Origin: Maea johnstoni | Lineage: Eukaryota > Annelida > Polychaeta > Spionida > Magelonidae | Assembly: GCA_963942565.1 (NCBI GenBank) | Contig: OZ012700.1 | Coordinates: 3,774,817 to 3,838,816, forward strand | Length of the DNA stretch: 64,000 bases | Direction: 5' to 3' | Shown: piece by piece, positions 36,790-48,461 of the stretch | How the letters are laid out: each line of letters begins with the position of its first letter | Position numbering within the stretch: the stretch's first letter is position 1 | Translations under genes and position numbers: made by a program | Notes under the pieces: model-generated | Told to the model about the DNA's origin: nothing | The model's input: the letters and a program-made list of their open reading frames with translations, nothing else | Database searches by the model: none

Positions 36790-38472
36790 GGGGCATTTCA
36801 GCAAAAAAGTGAAGTGGCTTGTTGAATTTCAAAAGCCTTAAATCATGATTTAGATATTTGAACATAAAAGTAGACATTTTAAACCTCCTAGAACAACTTT
36901 GATTTTCTTCCTGACTTATTTAGTTAGCGAGATATAGCAAATTGAACTTTGAAAAACTCTTTTGTGGGTTCTACACGGGACATTTACTAATCTTGAATTT
37001 TTTCTTCAATTTTGATTTTATCCATCAGTAACTTCCATGAATGAATCACAATAGCCTTCATTACCTTGTCTCCACTTTTTTGTAAAAGAAATATTAATCA
37101 AATGAGTGATTTATGCATGTCAAAATTGTCATTGTCCCGTGTAGAACTTTTTTACATATAAAAGTTTATTTTTCTCGAAATCTAGAAGACCTATCACAGA
37201 TCCTTTTGGAATTCTCTCCCTACACATAGAAAGAGATATTTTGATATGTTCCTCTTATATTTCTTGTTAATGGAAGTCTTTAAAATGTGAACCTTAAAAA
37301 AAGTTCTACACGGGACAATCTGGTTCTACACGGGACATCTGTGCCTGAAAACCTATCAGATTATATAAATAAGTGTGTGAACTTCCATTAATACATCACA
37401 ATAGCCTTCATTACCTTGTTTCAACTTTTTTCAAATGAAATATTAATCAAATGAGTGATTTAAATGCATGTCAAAATTGTCATTGTCCCGTGTAGAACTT
37501 TTTTACATATAAAAGTTTATTTTTCTCGAAATCTAGAAGACCTATCACAGATCCTTTTGGAATTCTCTCCCTACACATAGAAAGAGATATTTTGATATGT
37601 TCCTCTTATATTTCTTGTTAATGGAAGTCTTTGAAATGTGAACCTTAAAAAAAGTTCTACACAGGACAATCGGGTTCTACACAGGACATCTGTGACATCC
37701 GTGTAGAACCGTCCCGTGTAGAACCCACCTTCTTCATTAATTACTTTGTTTTCTTAGAATTTAAATGAGACTATAACAAGAAAGAAACAAATTCATGAAG
37801 TAGAGTTTCACTGGTTTCATACAAATGTAATTTAATTAATATGTGATTTGTACAAGAAGAGGAATTTAAGATGAAAGGAAGATTTTGAAAAGCAAATTTG
37901 ATTTATTGAAATTGATCTGCTGAACTTGTCTTAAAGACAAGAAAGAATGTATTCATATTAACTCTAGTGGTTAGAGTTATGTTCTTGTTAAACTAGAACT
38001 TCTTATTTATGCTCTAGGGGCTAGAAAAGTACTGAAAAAGTATAAGTGAAAAGTGTCCCGTGTAGAACCGTCCCGTGTAGAACCCACCTTCTTCATTAAT
38101 AACTTCATTTTCTTAGACTTTGAATGAGAATGTAACAAGAAAGAAACAGATTCATGAAGTAGAGTTTCACTGCTTTCATACAAATGTAATTTGATTAACA
38201 TGTGATTTCTACAAGGAGAGGAATTTAAGATGTAATGAAGCTATCAAAAAGTCACTTCACTTTGATGTCCCGTGTAGAACCAGAGGTTTTTCCTAATTTC
38301 TGGCAAAAGTATAAGTTTAATATATTTTATAAACATATATTTCAATATAGGAAAGGGTCAATAATTGCTTTTTGCAAAAATATTTATTGAAATGAATTCC
38401 ATTTAAAAGCTATTTAGCTCTGAAGTCTGTGTTTTGTCCCGTGTAGAACCGGAGCAAATCGTGAAATGCCCC
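36790..38472. mobile_element. Inverted-repeat element with 13 copies of a GTCCCGTGTAGAAC motif
   Basis: The ends are GGGGCATTTCA (36790-36800) and TGAAATGCCCC (38462-38472), an 11-bp inverted repeat, with AAAA on both outer sides as a possible 4-bp duplication. Inside, the motif GTCCCGTGTAGAAC(C) occurs at 37134, 37485, 37711, 38055, 38070, 38267 and 38436 on the plus strand. It occurs inverted at 36967, 37303, 37322, 37654 and 37673, and a degenerate copy lies at 37698. A ~350-bp block is duplicated in tandem (from about 37030 and 37380), and a second ~359-bp duplication spans 37696-38240. There is no coding capacity. Multiple short repeats of this sort in other transposons are transposase binding sites; that role here is inference. 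The superfamily is unknown. Confidence 0.6.
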
Positions 38473-38534
38473 AAAAGTGAAATGGCATTCACGAGTGCAG
38501 TGGAACCTGGAAGACGGGGCCAGCAAGGTGTCTG

Positions 38535-38709
38535 CAGGGCTCAAAATTAAGATTTTTTTCCAGGGAGCCCAACTGCATCTTCAAAGGCTAGCTAAAGGTG
38601 TTGTGTATAGAAACCAGTACATCTTTGGGCTCCCTGCAGAAATTTGAGGGAGCCACAGAAGAATTCAAGGGAGCCCTGGGCTCCTGGCACTACCTTATTT
38701 TGACCCCTG
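38535..38709 (+). mobile_element. hAT-like miniature element, CAGGGCTCAAAATTAA family
   Basis: It starts CAGGGCTCAAAATTAAG and ends TATTTTGACCCCTG, an imperfect inverted pair of the CAGGG type. The inside shows GGGAGCCCAACTGCA, GGGCTCCCTGCAGAAATTTG and GGGAGCCCTGGGCTCC, short inverted modules built on GGGAGCC. The flanks share TGTCTG, not a full 8-bp duplication. Confidence 0.6.
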
Positions 38710-38965
38710 TGTCTGGGTGTCATTTAGACACCCCAAATCTCATAAATCACCACTCAGGAAGGCCCAAAATATTTGGGGGGAATTTCTTAAAATGTCAGTC
38801 CCAAGCAAATGACTGTTGTTCTTTCAGCTGAATTTAGTTCATATGGCATGACCATTACATGTTCATGGTTGTCATCAGAGTATAATGCGCTTGAATATTT
38901 ATTAGGATACCTTAATATTTATCAATTATCAATTCTGCACTCCCAGTTTCTAAATCCTGGCTATG
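38698..38965 (-). mobile_element. CAGGGTCTTAGCC-family element, adjacent to a different hAT-like copy
   Basis: Minus-oriented family sequence begins GGGTGTCATTTAGACACCCC and ends CCAGTTTCTAAATCCTGGCT. It abuts the CAGGGCTCAAAATTAA element 38535-38709 directly. Confidence 0.6.
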
Positions 38966-39133
38966 AGTCGTAAGAGAATCTGAGCAGTGAGCACATGCAT
39001 CGCAAACTTATCACTCTTGGTTGCACAATCAACATAGCTGAACAACCGTCAACGTATGTGAGTTTTACTGTAAAGCACTCAAAGCTATGCAAGTTGAACA
39101 TCATCATATTTAGTAGAACTCAACAGCAGGAGT

Positions 39134-39148
39134 GGCGCCCCCTGCTGG
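39134..39148 (+). promoter_or_regulatory. CTCF-like motif
   Basis: GGCGCCCCCTGCTGG differs by one base from the GCGCCCCCTGGTGG core known for animal CTCF. Binding is not shown. Confidence 0.3.
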
Positions 39149-39152
39149 TTAC

Positions 39153-39329
39153 CTGGTGAGAAATACACGCTCTAGATACGAAACCTCATATTTAGCGTTC
39201 ATGCTCACTAAACACAATATTGGAAATGATTCTCCATGAACCGCAAGAACGATTTGGTTTACCAATAATTTATCGCTAGACCAGATCTGGAAGCATTTAG
39301 GCGAACAGACCAACGTTTTGGAATCAGAC
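39153..39329 (-). CDS. Possible internal exon, unrecognised
   Basis: On the minus strand, a 177-nt open stretch lies between a plausible acceptor (tttttcaccag) and donor (ACCAG|GTAACC), with phase 2 at both ends. It would encode SDSKTLVCSPKCFQIWSSDK, then LLVNQIVLAVHGESFPILCL and VSMNAKYEVSYLERVFLT. Base composition is less AT-rich than the surroundings and no repeat family covers it. I recognise no domain. It could be an internal exon of the gene that starts at 41504, or an unconstrained open stretch. Confidence 0.25.
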
Positions 39330-41438
39330 CTGGTGAAAAACATCAGAGTAAGGATTCCCTAAGAAAGTAAAAAACGTTTAATTTAAAATTGAATCTTTCA
39401 TTTTAAAAACCAGCACCACAATGATTGATAATCAAGTCTAGATTTACTAAGGCTGTACATATTGTATGAGAATGAAAACAAACCTCACAAGCAAGGACCT
39501 GTCAAGTCTATCTCGTAGACAGGCAGTTTCACGAAAAACTTCTTTTTATGACACCAAGACACCCTGCTGGCTAAGACCCTGCTTGCCTAGGTTACCTAAG
39601 TCTTAAGCCTCTAGGACTACTTGTTTTTATAAATACAATTGGAAATAACTTAAGATTCAATAATAAACACGCTCATAATCGTAATTGGTTCTGATCAACA
39701 TTTTTCTCTTAAATAAATATCTTGAGACAAAGAGGATGGTTCCAATCAACAATATTTTACAAAAAAGATATTAAGACAATAGAACTACCATAATAGTTGG
39801 GGTGTTTTTCTGCATGAACAGGTTAAGGAATGATTCATGTCGAAGCTTCCCTTGGATCTTGAATATCATGTTGTTGGTCAATCTGACCTAACCCTTTCAT
39901 GCTAAGATACTATCTCCTTGACATGTGTCATCTGGAACTTATGTACTTTTGAAGATAATTTAGGCCTGAAAAAAGTGTTTGCTTCCGGTAGAGGATGAAG
40001 GAAGTCACCTCAATAACAGGAGAGCTAAGTTGTCCTGACATACAATGACGCACATAGACTGATAAGGGGACAAATCAGATCATGCAAAAATGCACTTTGA
40101 GCTGCATCCATAGCCACCCATACATAATCAACCCGTCAAATGCAACATTTGTCTAACTATTTGTCTACTAAAACTATTCAATTAAGCACTTAAATCTATT
40201 ATCGAGTTCACAAGAAAATTATTAGATTTTTTCTTAATGAACATATTCCCTTCTGGCTTCTAAAATTGAGGGAATGTAAGCATCCCCATGTCTTCTCCGT
40301 GTTAAGACTTGTTAATATTAGCCCAAACATACAGCCTTGTTTGGACTAGCTAGTATGGGCAGCCAGGACCAATCCAGCCTGCCTGATGGACCAGTAGTTG
40401 GCAGATTCCTCAATGACAATCATAATGGTTGCCAAAGATTCCTGCAAAGGTGTTTTTTTTTTTTTGGGGGGGGGGGGGGGGGGATAATGGCTTCTTTTGG
40501 ATTTGAAATAACTGAGTAGCAAAATCTGGACAGGCAAAAACTAATGTCAGTAATGTGATTGCTTCAGACAAGACACGAGAGGTGTTGGATTGACTGATCA
40601 AACAAATTGCTAAGTTAAGTCTTTGATTGTAATTGAGACTAAATAGTTCAAGGCTACCCAAATCTCAATCTGAGGCAGTAGAACTAGAAGCAACAATCTA
40701 CATTCAGGTCAGGACAACAAACAGGTTACAGGAGTGCAATTTTACATTGTCAAAAATAGGTTTTTAACTATATCGTTAAGAAATCTAACACATTTCCAGG
40801 ATGAAGAAGTTTGGGAGTATTGCTGTGTAAAGGGCATGTTAATGGTGTGGGGCTATTAGTTGACTAAAAAGTCACACATGTACCACTGTGATATATGTAT
40901 ATTGAGAAGGGGCACAACTGGTCGCCATCTTGCCTCTCCCAAAACAATTCTCAACACACAAAAAGATATGCTGTGATTTGGTTAAAAGGTTCTCCAAAAA
41001 TCCACGAAATGAAGGAGAGCTTCGAGATTGAGAAGAGATGATGATTTTGAGTGGATTCCAACAATCCGTCAAAAGTTAACAACTTTGTACTAGTTGGATT
41101 TTGACAAGATGACCCAGTATTGCACCGACACTCTTCTTTGAGTTTGACGTCTCGAGTCAAAATCAACTCGAGAGCGAACTGTGACGAAATCCCATGGGCC
41201 ATGGGCAGACTAGCATCATTATGGCTTCCTTTAAAAACCACACACGTTCTTACAGTGAGATTCAGATATACATGAAACAAAGTCAACCATTCAGAAACAC
41301 TAACTAAATTTAGGTCGCCTATGAGAGCTCTTTCTGCGGGTACGAATCTCGGTGCAGAAATCTATACAAGGCATTCTATGCCTAGTAGCTGAATGCAAGC
41401 GCAAGTGTGAGCGAAGAAAAACTCAAGAAAGTATTTAC

Positions 41439-41504
41439 CTTAGCAGCTAGGCTTCCGCCGAGCATAAGAAGACACAGCACCAGTATATAAAACTGCTGAT
41501 ACAT
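41439..41504 (-). CDS. Probable first coding exon of a secreted or membrane protein gene (signal peptide)
   Basis: On the minus strand, ATG at 41504 opens a 22-codon frame, MYQQFYILVLCLLMLGGSLA then AK. It stops exactly at AAG|GTAAAT, a good splice donor in phase 0. The protein has the form of a signal peptide: a short polar start, a hydrophobic core (FYILVLCLLML), then small residues around SLAA as a likely cleavage site. No long frame continues past the donor, as expected of a first exon. The following exons must lie at lower coordinates; one possible exon is at 39153-39329, but its phase requires another exon in between. A perfect CRE palindrome (TGACGTCA) at 41873-41880 lies about 370 bp upstream in this orientation and could belong to the promoter. 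The family cannot be told from this exon alone. Confidence 0.5.
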
Positions 41505-41872
41505 ATTAATATCCCGGAGTCAATTCGAAGTCGTTTCCTATATCACAGAAAGTTAAATTAGTGTATAAAGTGGACGAAAATATATCTACTATCCTCCCGG
41601 AATGGCTTTCCTCTTGTTAGGGTACTACTTGCGCAAGGTTCTTGTATTACTACGCATATTGGACATAGTTCATCAATCGGCCATAAAGTAGTTCCAATAG
41701 GTTAACTCTCGCTATCCAGTATATGTTAATTTTTGGTGCATCATGATGATAAGGAATCTGAACCATTATACATATGATTCTTTTGGATTAATTGAATCAC
41801 TCTATAGCTCTTTTTCGATATGTATCGTTCACTTGAAAATCTCTGTTTACATTACTGGGAATATGGCTGCGG

Positions 41873-41880
41873 TGACGTCA
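41873..41880. promoter_or_regulatory. CRE palindrome TGACGTCA
   Basis: A perfect CREB/ATF site beside ATATGGCTGCGG, about 370 bp upstream of the signal-peptide exon on the minus strand. It may mark that gene's promoter region. Confidence 0.3.
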
Positions 41881-42469
<589 letters not shown>

Positions 42470-43007
42470 TTACTTATATATTTATTTATTCATTTATTCA
42501 TTCATTCTTTCATTTATCTTTTTCATTTACCTATCTACCGGTATTTATTTCTTTGGGTTCAAAAATATGCAATATCACTAATGTTTTACCTATTTAAACA
42601 GTTTCATTTGGGGGGTAAAAAGATTAGGCGCTTTAGGTTTGTCATCCCCACTTTTAAGAATAAACGACCGTCTCCCCAGCTTTCGACTAATATGCACGGC
42701 GTATACGTATGTTTTTAGGTTGGATTTTGATGAACCCGTGGGATGAACCTTTGGTGAAATGTGATTGATGTGTTGATATTTTTCACACAGACCAGAGAAA
42801 TACATCTACTACTCCCAGCACAGACGTAGAAGTATAATTGATATGACTTAGAAATTTGGACTTTTGTTTTTCGTCATTTTTTCTGTCACACGTGGTGTAA
42901 CGTGAGTATCCGGTGAAATCAATACTAACCCCAAGTCACTGTCAATTTTCTCACTTGCCTTGAGCCGGATTTTAACACGGGAAGTGGAGAGACAGCAAGC
43001 AGTAGAG

Positions 43008-43215
43008 TATGTATGTATGTATCTTTATTGACTAAGTCATCAAGACATAAAAAAGGTACAGAACAGAAATAGTGGAATGAACTACTAAAAAGAAGTCCAA
43101 ACTTACAAATGAAATAACAAGAGTAACAAAAATTAAATAAACTGAAATAACATAAATTTGAACACAAAGAAAAAACACAGCGAAAGAGATAGTCAAAATT
43201 GTTTTTTGACAAATC
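43008..43215 (-). mobile_element. Non-LTR retrotransposon 3' tail
   Basis: On the minus strand the sequence ends CAATAAAGATACATACATAC, a short repeated tail of the kind made by CR1/L2-type LINEs. About 190 bp of A+T-rich sequence precedes it. No ORF remains. Confidence 0.5.
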
Positions 43216-43770
43216 AAGTGTGTTTTTGAAAATGGAAATTTAACAGCTGCTGGGTTGATAATGCAAAATACAACAGAGGTTTATGGAAATCCCTTTGTAT
43301 ATGATCTTTTAACATCGTCATCCCCCTGATTATTTACGAAAAAGACATATTTCTGGAAACTGGAGAGTTTTCATCACCAAAAGACCGTGCACTCTCTTCC
43401 CCATGCAATTTTTATTGTTACCTCGTAATTTCATCGTCATGAAAAAAAAAGAAATTCCTTTGATATAGCTCCTACAAATATATTACAAATCTGATTTTTA
43501 AAAAGTGTCTAAGCATTCTTCTTAGGAAATTCTTTTGAATCCTAACCCCTCCGAATGGAGTTTTTCCACAGCCCAGGGGCGTGGACGACACTGGTCATCT
43601 CCATGGGAAGCTGACCAGTTACATCACCTGGTGAGAAAAATATGAACTAATCTGGCCACTCTGACCACGTTTGCGACTTTATGGATATCTGAGCTAACTC
43701 ATATACGTCGTCCTCTCAGCTGATATGTTAATAAGTCCCTGAAGAGTGTCTAAATATGTCTGTATGTATA

Positions 43771-43960
43771 AACATGTATGTATCTTTATTGACTGTAACA
43801 TAGTTACAAAATAGAATCATACAAAAAATTCACAAATAATTGAAAGAGCGTCCACAAAAAAGCATTAGGTGGTTTAATCATCAAGCACAGAAATAATATA
43901 AAGGAATCTACGAAAAACTAGAAAAGAACAAAGAAAAACAAGCAGAGGCCACAAGTTGTA
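43771..43960 (-). mobile_element. Non-LTR retrotransposon 3' tail
   Basis: Minus-strand end GTTACAGTCAATAAAGATAC then ATACATG; same tail type as 43008-43215. A plus-oriented example ends at about 45108 (GTTAATAAATATACATACAT), and a minus one at 51508-51570 ends in a GAATT repeat. Confidence 0.5.
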
Positions 43961-45880
43961 ACTGAAGGCTAGTTGAGTTTGCATTTAACTATCTACAGAG
44001 CAGTGTCAGGGTCCGCTAACATTTACTAGTCTGAGGGTAGGCGAATCGGTTCAAGACAAAATATGAATCATATGCCTCGCCTGCATTCAACACGAGTTCT
44101 GTACTTCATGTCGATATAAGCACCAGAGATAGACCATGTATAAAAATCTAAAACATAGAATAGTCAATTTATGGGAAAGTAACGTATTTTCTCCACACAG
44201 CTTAACCCATTCATTTCTGCATACCAGCCAAAAAACGCTTGTCCATTTTTGAAAATATATATCTTTCAAGTCAAAACATTTATCTGATCTGAACCTTTTA
44301 CCAACCTTCCTTCAGACACCTAACGTTATTGTCCAGTTTCAGGAATCAGTTTCAGAAGTTTCAGAAGTTCCGGGTCCAGGCGAGACTCTCGCAGGTAGCT
44401 CTAACAATGAATTGGTTAATAATATCGCTTGCGTCGGTATTTTCATTTATTTCTTCTTGATAACCATCCATGTATACCGGTAGTCGACAGGCGCAACCAG
44501 GATATATGTGAAAGGGGTTGTTTTCTTTGAGGGGAGAGGCTCCTTTGTCATTGCGAGGTAGACCTAAATCATTGGTTTTAAACAAAATTAAAGAAAAGAA
44601 AAGGTTCTTAAACAATTGTATTGAAAAGGGAACCCCGCGATCGTACTATACGCAGGAAGTCCTCATTATGGCAATTATTTTGGCCAAGCAATTGGTGACA
44701 AACGTTTAGGTTTCGCTTCAAGACATCAGAATGAGTTTACTAGCCTATTGTTTCTACCCCGTCCACCTGGCTTGGACACTCGGGATTTCATTTGTTAGGC
44801 CTCCTAAGACTATAGTCAGTGGAGAGATATAGACTAACATCGAGATCTAATGCTCGCGCACAGGCACAAGAAGGATGCTTGTTAAGTTGTTACGTCACCA
44901 ACTTACGTAATACACCCCCGTAAAAAGAAATGACCTTTTGTTGTTTTATTAAGCTTGACTGTCTATGTGAAGTACTTCGAATAATGTTAATTACCCAATT
45001 AGTTGTTTTTATCGCATATCTGGTCGTTTTTTCTTTTATTACAAGAGTCGAGGTAGTACAAACTTTTTGTGATTGAGAAATTACAGTTAATAAATATACA
45101 TACATACATACATTTCATTAGAACAGTGACAGGTCTGTTATAGCATAATTGTTTTTTAAGAGTAGTGAGTTTTACATAAGTTGTTATTGTGTTTGTACAA
45201 AAGTGGGCAGCATTACAGAAACGGTTGATTGTTTTCATTATAAACACTGGAGGTATTGTATGAGTGGTTAACTTGTTATTGGAAAAGCTGGGGTATTACA
45301 ATGAGGTGTTAGTTATAAGTCACCAGATGCTCAGTTATTCGCTATTTTGATTCAACAAGACCTCGTGAACTCCGAGGAGAAATATGACTGTTCGAGTAAT
45401 GAGCTATCGTTCTACATTTGTCTTCATCTAGTTCTATGCATCCACATACTGACTTATCTTGATAATAAAGCAATACTAGTATATTAAGACAATTAATTGC
45501 CAAAAAAGTATGGTACCTATCAGCCCCTCCAAATAGTTCCCAAATAATACTCAGTTAGATGAAATATTTTCGAGTTTATCAAACTATGCGTGACTTTATT
45601 TTACTGAGAAAAAATAAGTTATGCATCGTCTCTAAAATCCAAAGGGATTTATGCATTTCATACATCCTTTCTATGTAACTAATACAGACTGTATGATGGC
45701 AGTGCAAAATAGGCACACGTCAATACAAGAAAACATATTATTATATGAGCGAAATATTCCAATGCTATTATGATGGTAAAAGCTGCAGTGTTAAATTTAA
45801 GTCACGCGAAAGTTTAAGATGCATGATGGTAAAGCTTCCTGTGCAGTGAGGTTTCACAACAATGTATGGCCAGTTTCTGA
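43961..45880. other. No gene recognised
   Basis: A LINE-tail end at about 45108 and short frames only. 44203 onward starts like a TTAA family B element (TTAACCCATTCATTTCTGC) but no right end was found. Confidence 0.45.
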
Positions 45881-46165
45881 TTAGTGCTGCCCTCTATTGC
45901 CAGAAGAGAGAATCATATTTATGATCCGCTGGAAGTGTTCCACCATTTTACGCAGGTCTAGAATTTGCAGATTGCGCACAAAACGAATCGATGGTTCATG
46001 TTTTATTGGTCTTTTTTCAAGTAGTCTAGTCATATATTGTCTATTCATTTCATGAATTATCTTAACAATTTCTACTCTATAATCTGGGTATGGATGGTAT
46101 TTTTCAGTAAATATGTAATACACAGTTTTTATTTTGGCTTGATATGTAACTTTTATCCACCATTG
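45881..46165 (-). CDS. Unrecognised open reading frame, about 94 codons, no clear start
   Basis: The minus-strand frame reads QWWIKVTYQAKIKTVYYIFT, then EKYHPYPDYRVEIVKIIHEM, then RQYMTRLLEKRPIKHEPSIR and FVRNLQILDLRKMVEHFQRI, ending NMILSSGNRGQH and stop. It is rich in charged and aromatic residues, with alternating hydrophobics as in helices, and looks more protein-like than the other short frames nearby. The first Met is at 46123, but the frame is open 14 codons further. It could be the 3' end of a decayed retroelement ORF (a LINE endonuclease fragment lies 430 bp away on the other strand) or a terminal exon. I do not recognise the family. Confidence 0.25.
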   Translation of the reverse strand, partial: QWWIKVTYQAKIKTVYYIFTEKYHPYPDYRVEIVKIIHEMNRQYMTRLLEKRPIKHEPSIRFVRNLQILDLRKMVEHFQRIINMILSSGNRGQH

Positions 46166-46592
46166 TCATATCCATCTGTTACAATCCAAAAGCTCTTTAT
46201 GCAGGTTGGATGATACTATCTATCAATTCGAATACAATAGCTCTTTAAACAATAGTCTTGGTATCATTGCACATCTGTTTCTTATATCAGTAGTTTCCTA
46301 GTATGTATATTCTTTGTGTGCAGAAATATACTCTTACAACATATGGCAATATAACCGCAGTCGACTGACTTCTCTCAACAACAGTATCATCATTATGTTT
46401 TAAGCGATGGTCAAAAAAAGGTTTGGAACTGCAAATTCCTAATTGCAGGAGAAAAAATGCAAGATTTGGGTGTAGTGACCATTGTCTACCACTATGGGGC
46501 TGAATTACCCATTGAAGAAATTCGATTCCCAATGGCCATTCGCAATGGACATTGGGAATGATTTTATTACCATATTTGGTAAAGATTGCCAT

Positions 46593-46992
<400 letters not shown>

Positions 46993-47546
46993 ATATATAC
47001 ACGTTCATAAACACAAGTTGACATGGTTAACATTACACGTGTACCGAAACATAGGACAAAAAATGTCGCATTGTGCTTCCAGTCGGAGAGACTTACTGAG
47101 CCTGAGGTGTATAATCTAAACATTCTTCCAATCTTTTGAGTCCTTCTCTCAGGCTAGGGTCAATATCCAGTGTGTACAATTACGTGCAAGGCAAGATCAT
47201 ACCTGTGTCCTGCAATGAATTCGCACTTTACAAAGTCAAGGTACAACATGTCCAGGTAATTGTTCTGTAATGTAGGTTACAGCTTTAATCAGTAACGAAA
47301 GGATATGTAGGTCGCCTGGCAAGCAAGCAATATCAAGGTAAAGTCTGCCTTTGGACCGGAAAGACATCTTGAATTGTTGCCCTACACCATTTTGTCTTAG
47401 AGCTCTCACTAGCTTGATCTCTTCAGATCACCAATTGTCAGCAGGTGACAGTTCCTAATCAAAGCAAGGACTGTACGTGCTGAAGCAGTGGACATCGTCA
47501 GGTATTAATGTCATCAACTATATCCCTCCTCTCGTTGTCTTCGTTT

Positions 47547-48212
<666 letters not shown>

Positions 48213-48369
48213 GCCATCTAACTATCTACTATCATAACTAGCTCCTAGTCCAAATACTTATTGACACTTTTTCTTTCAACAACTCGTCTATAGCATGGGT
48301 GGACGGTGATTTATGATATCTAAAACTTCTCTTATATTCCAGATCTGGTTATAATAGGTGTACCCAACC

Positions 48370-48461
48370 ATGGCCTCCAAGAGGATACTGAGTGTGGGGC
48401 TTGTCTGTCCAGATGTCGTTATGGCACTTGACCATTACCCAGTGGAGGACACTGACCAGAG
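48370..48461 (+). CDS. KHK: KHK exon 1a (first coding exon)
   Basis: This exon encodes 30 codons plus 2 nt, beginning [15 protein letters not shown] and ending in VEDTDQ with a split Arg. It corresponds to human KHK exon 1 (ILCVGLVVLD...YPKEDSEIR). The Asp of CPD is at residue 15, the same position as the human fructose-contacting Asp15. The donor is AG|GTAAGG. The segment upstream, tcttatattccag|atctgg, looks like a 3' splice site ending at about 48350, so the exon may start there with a short 5' UTR. Confidence 0.93.
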
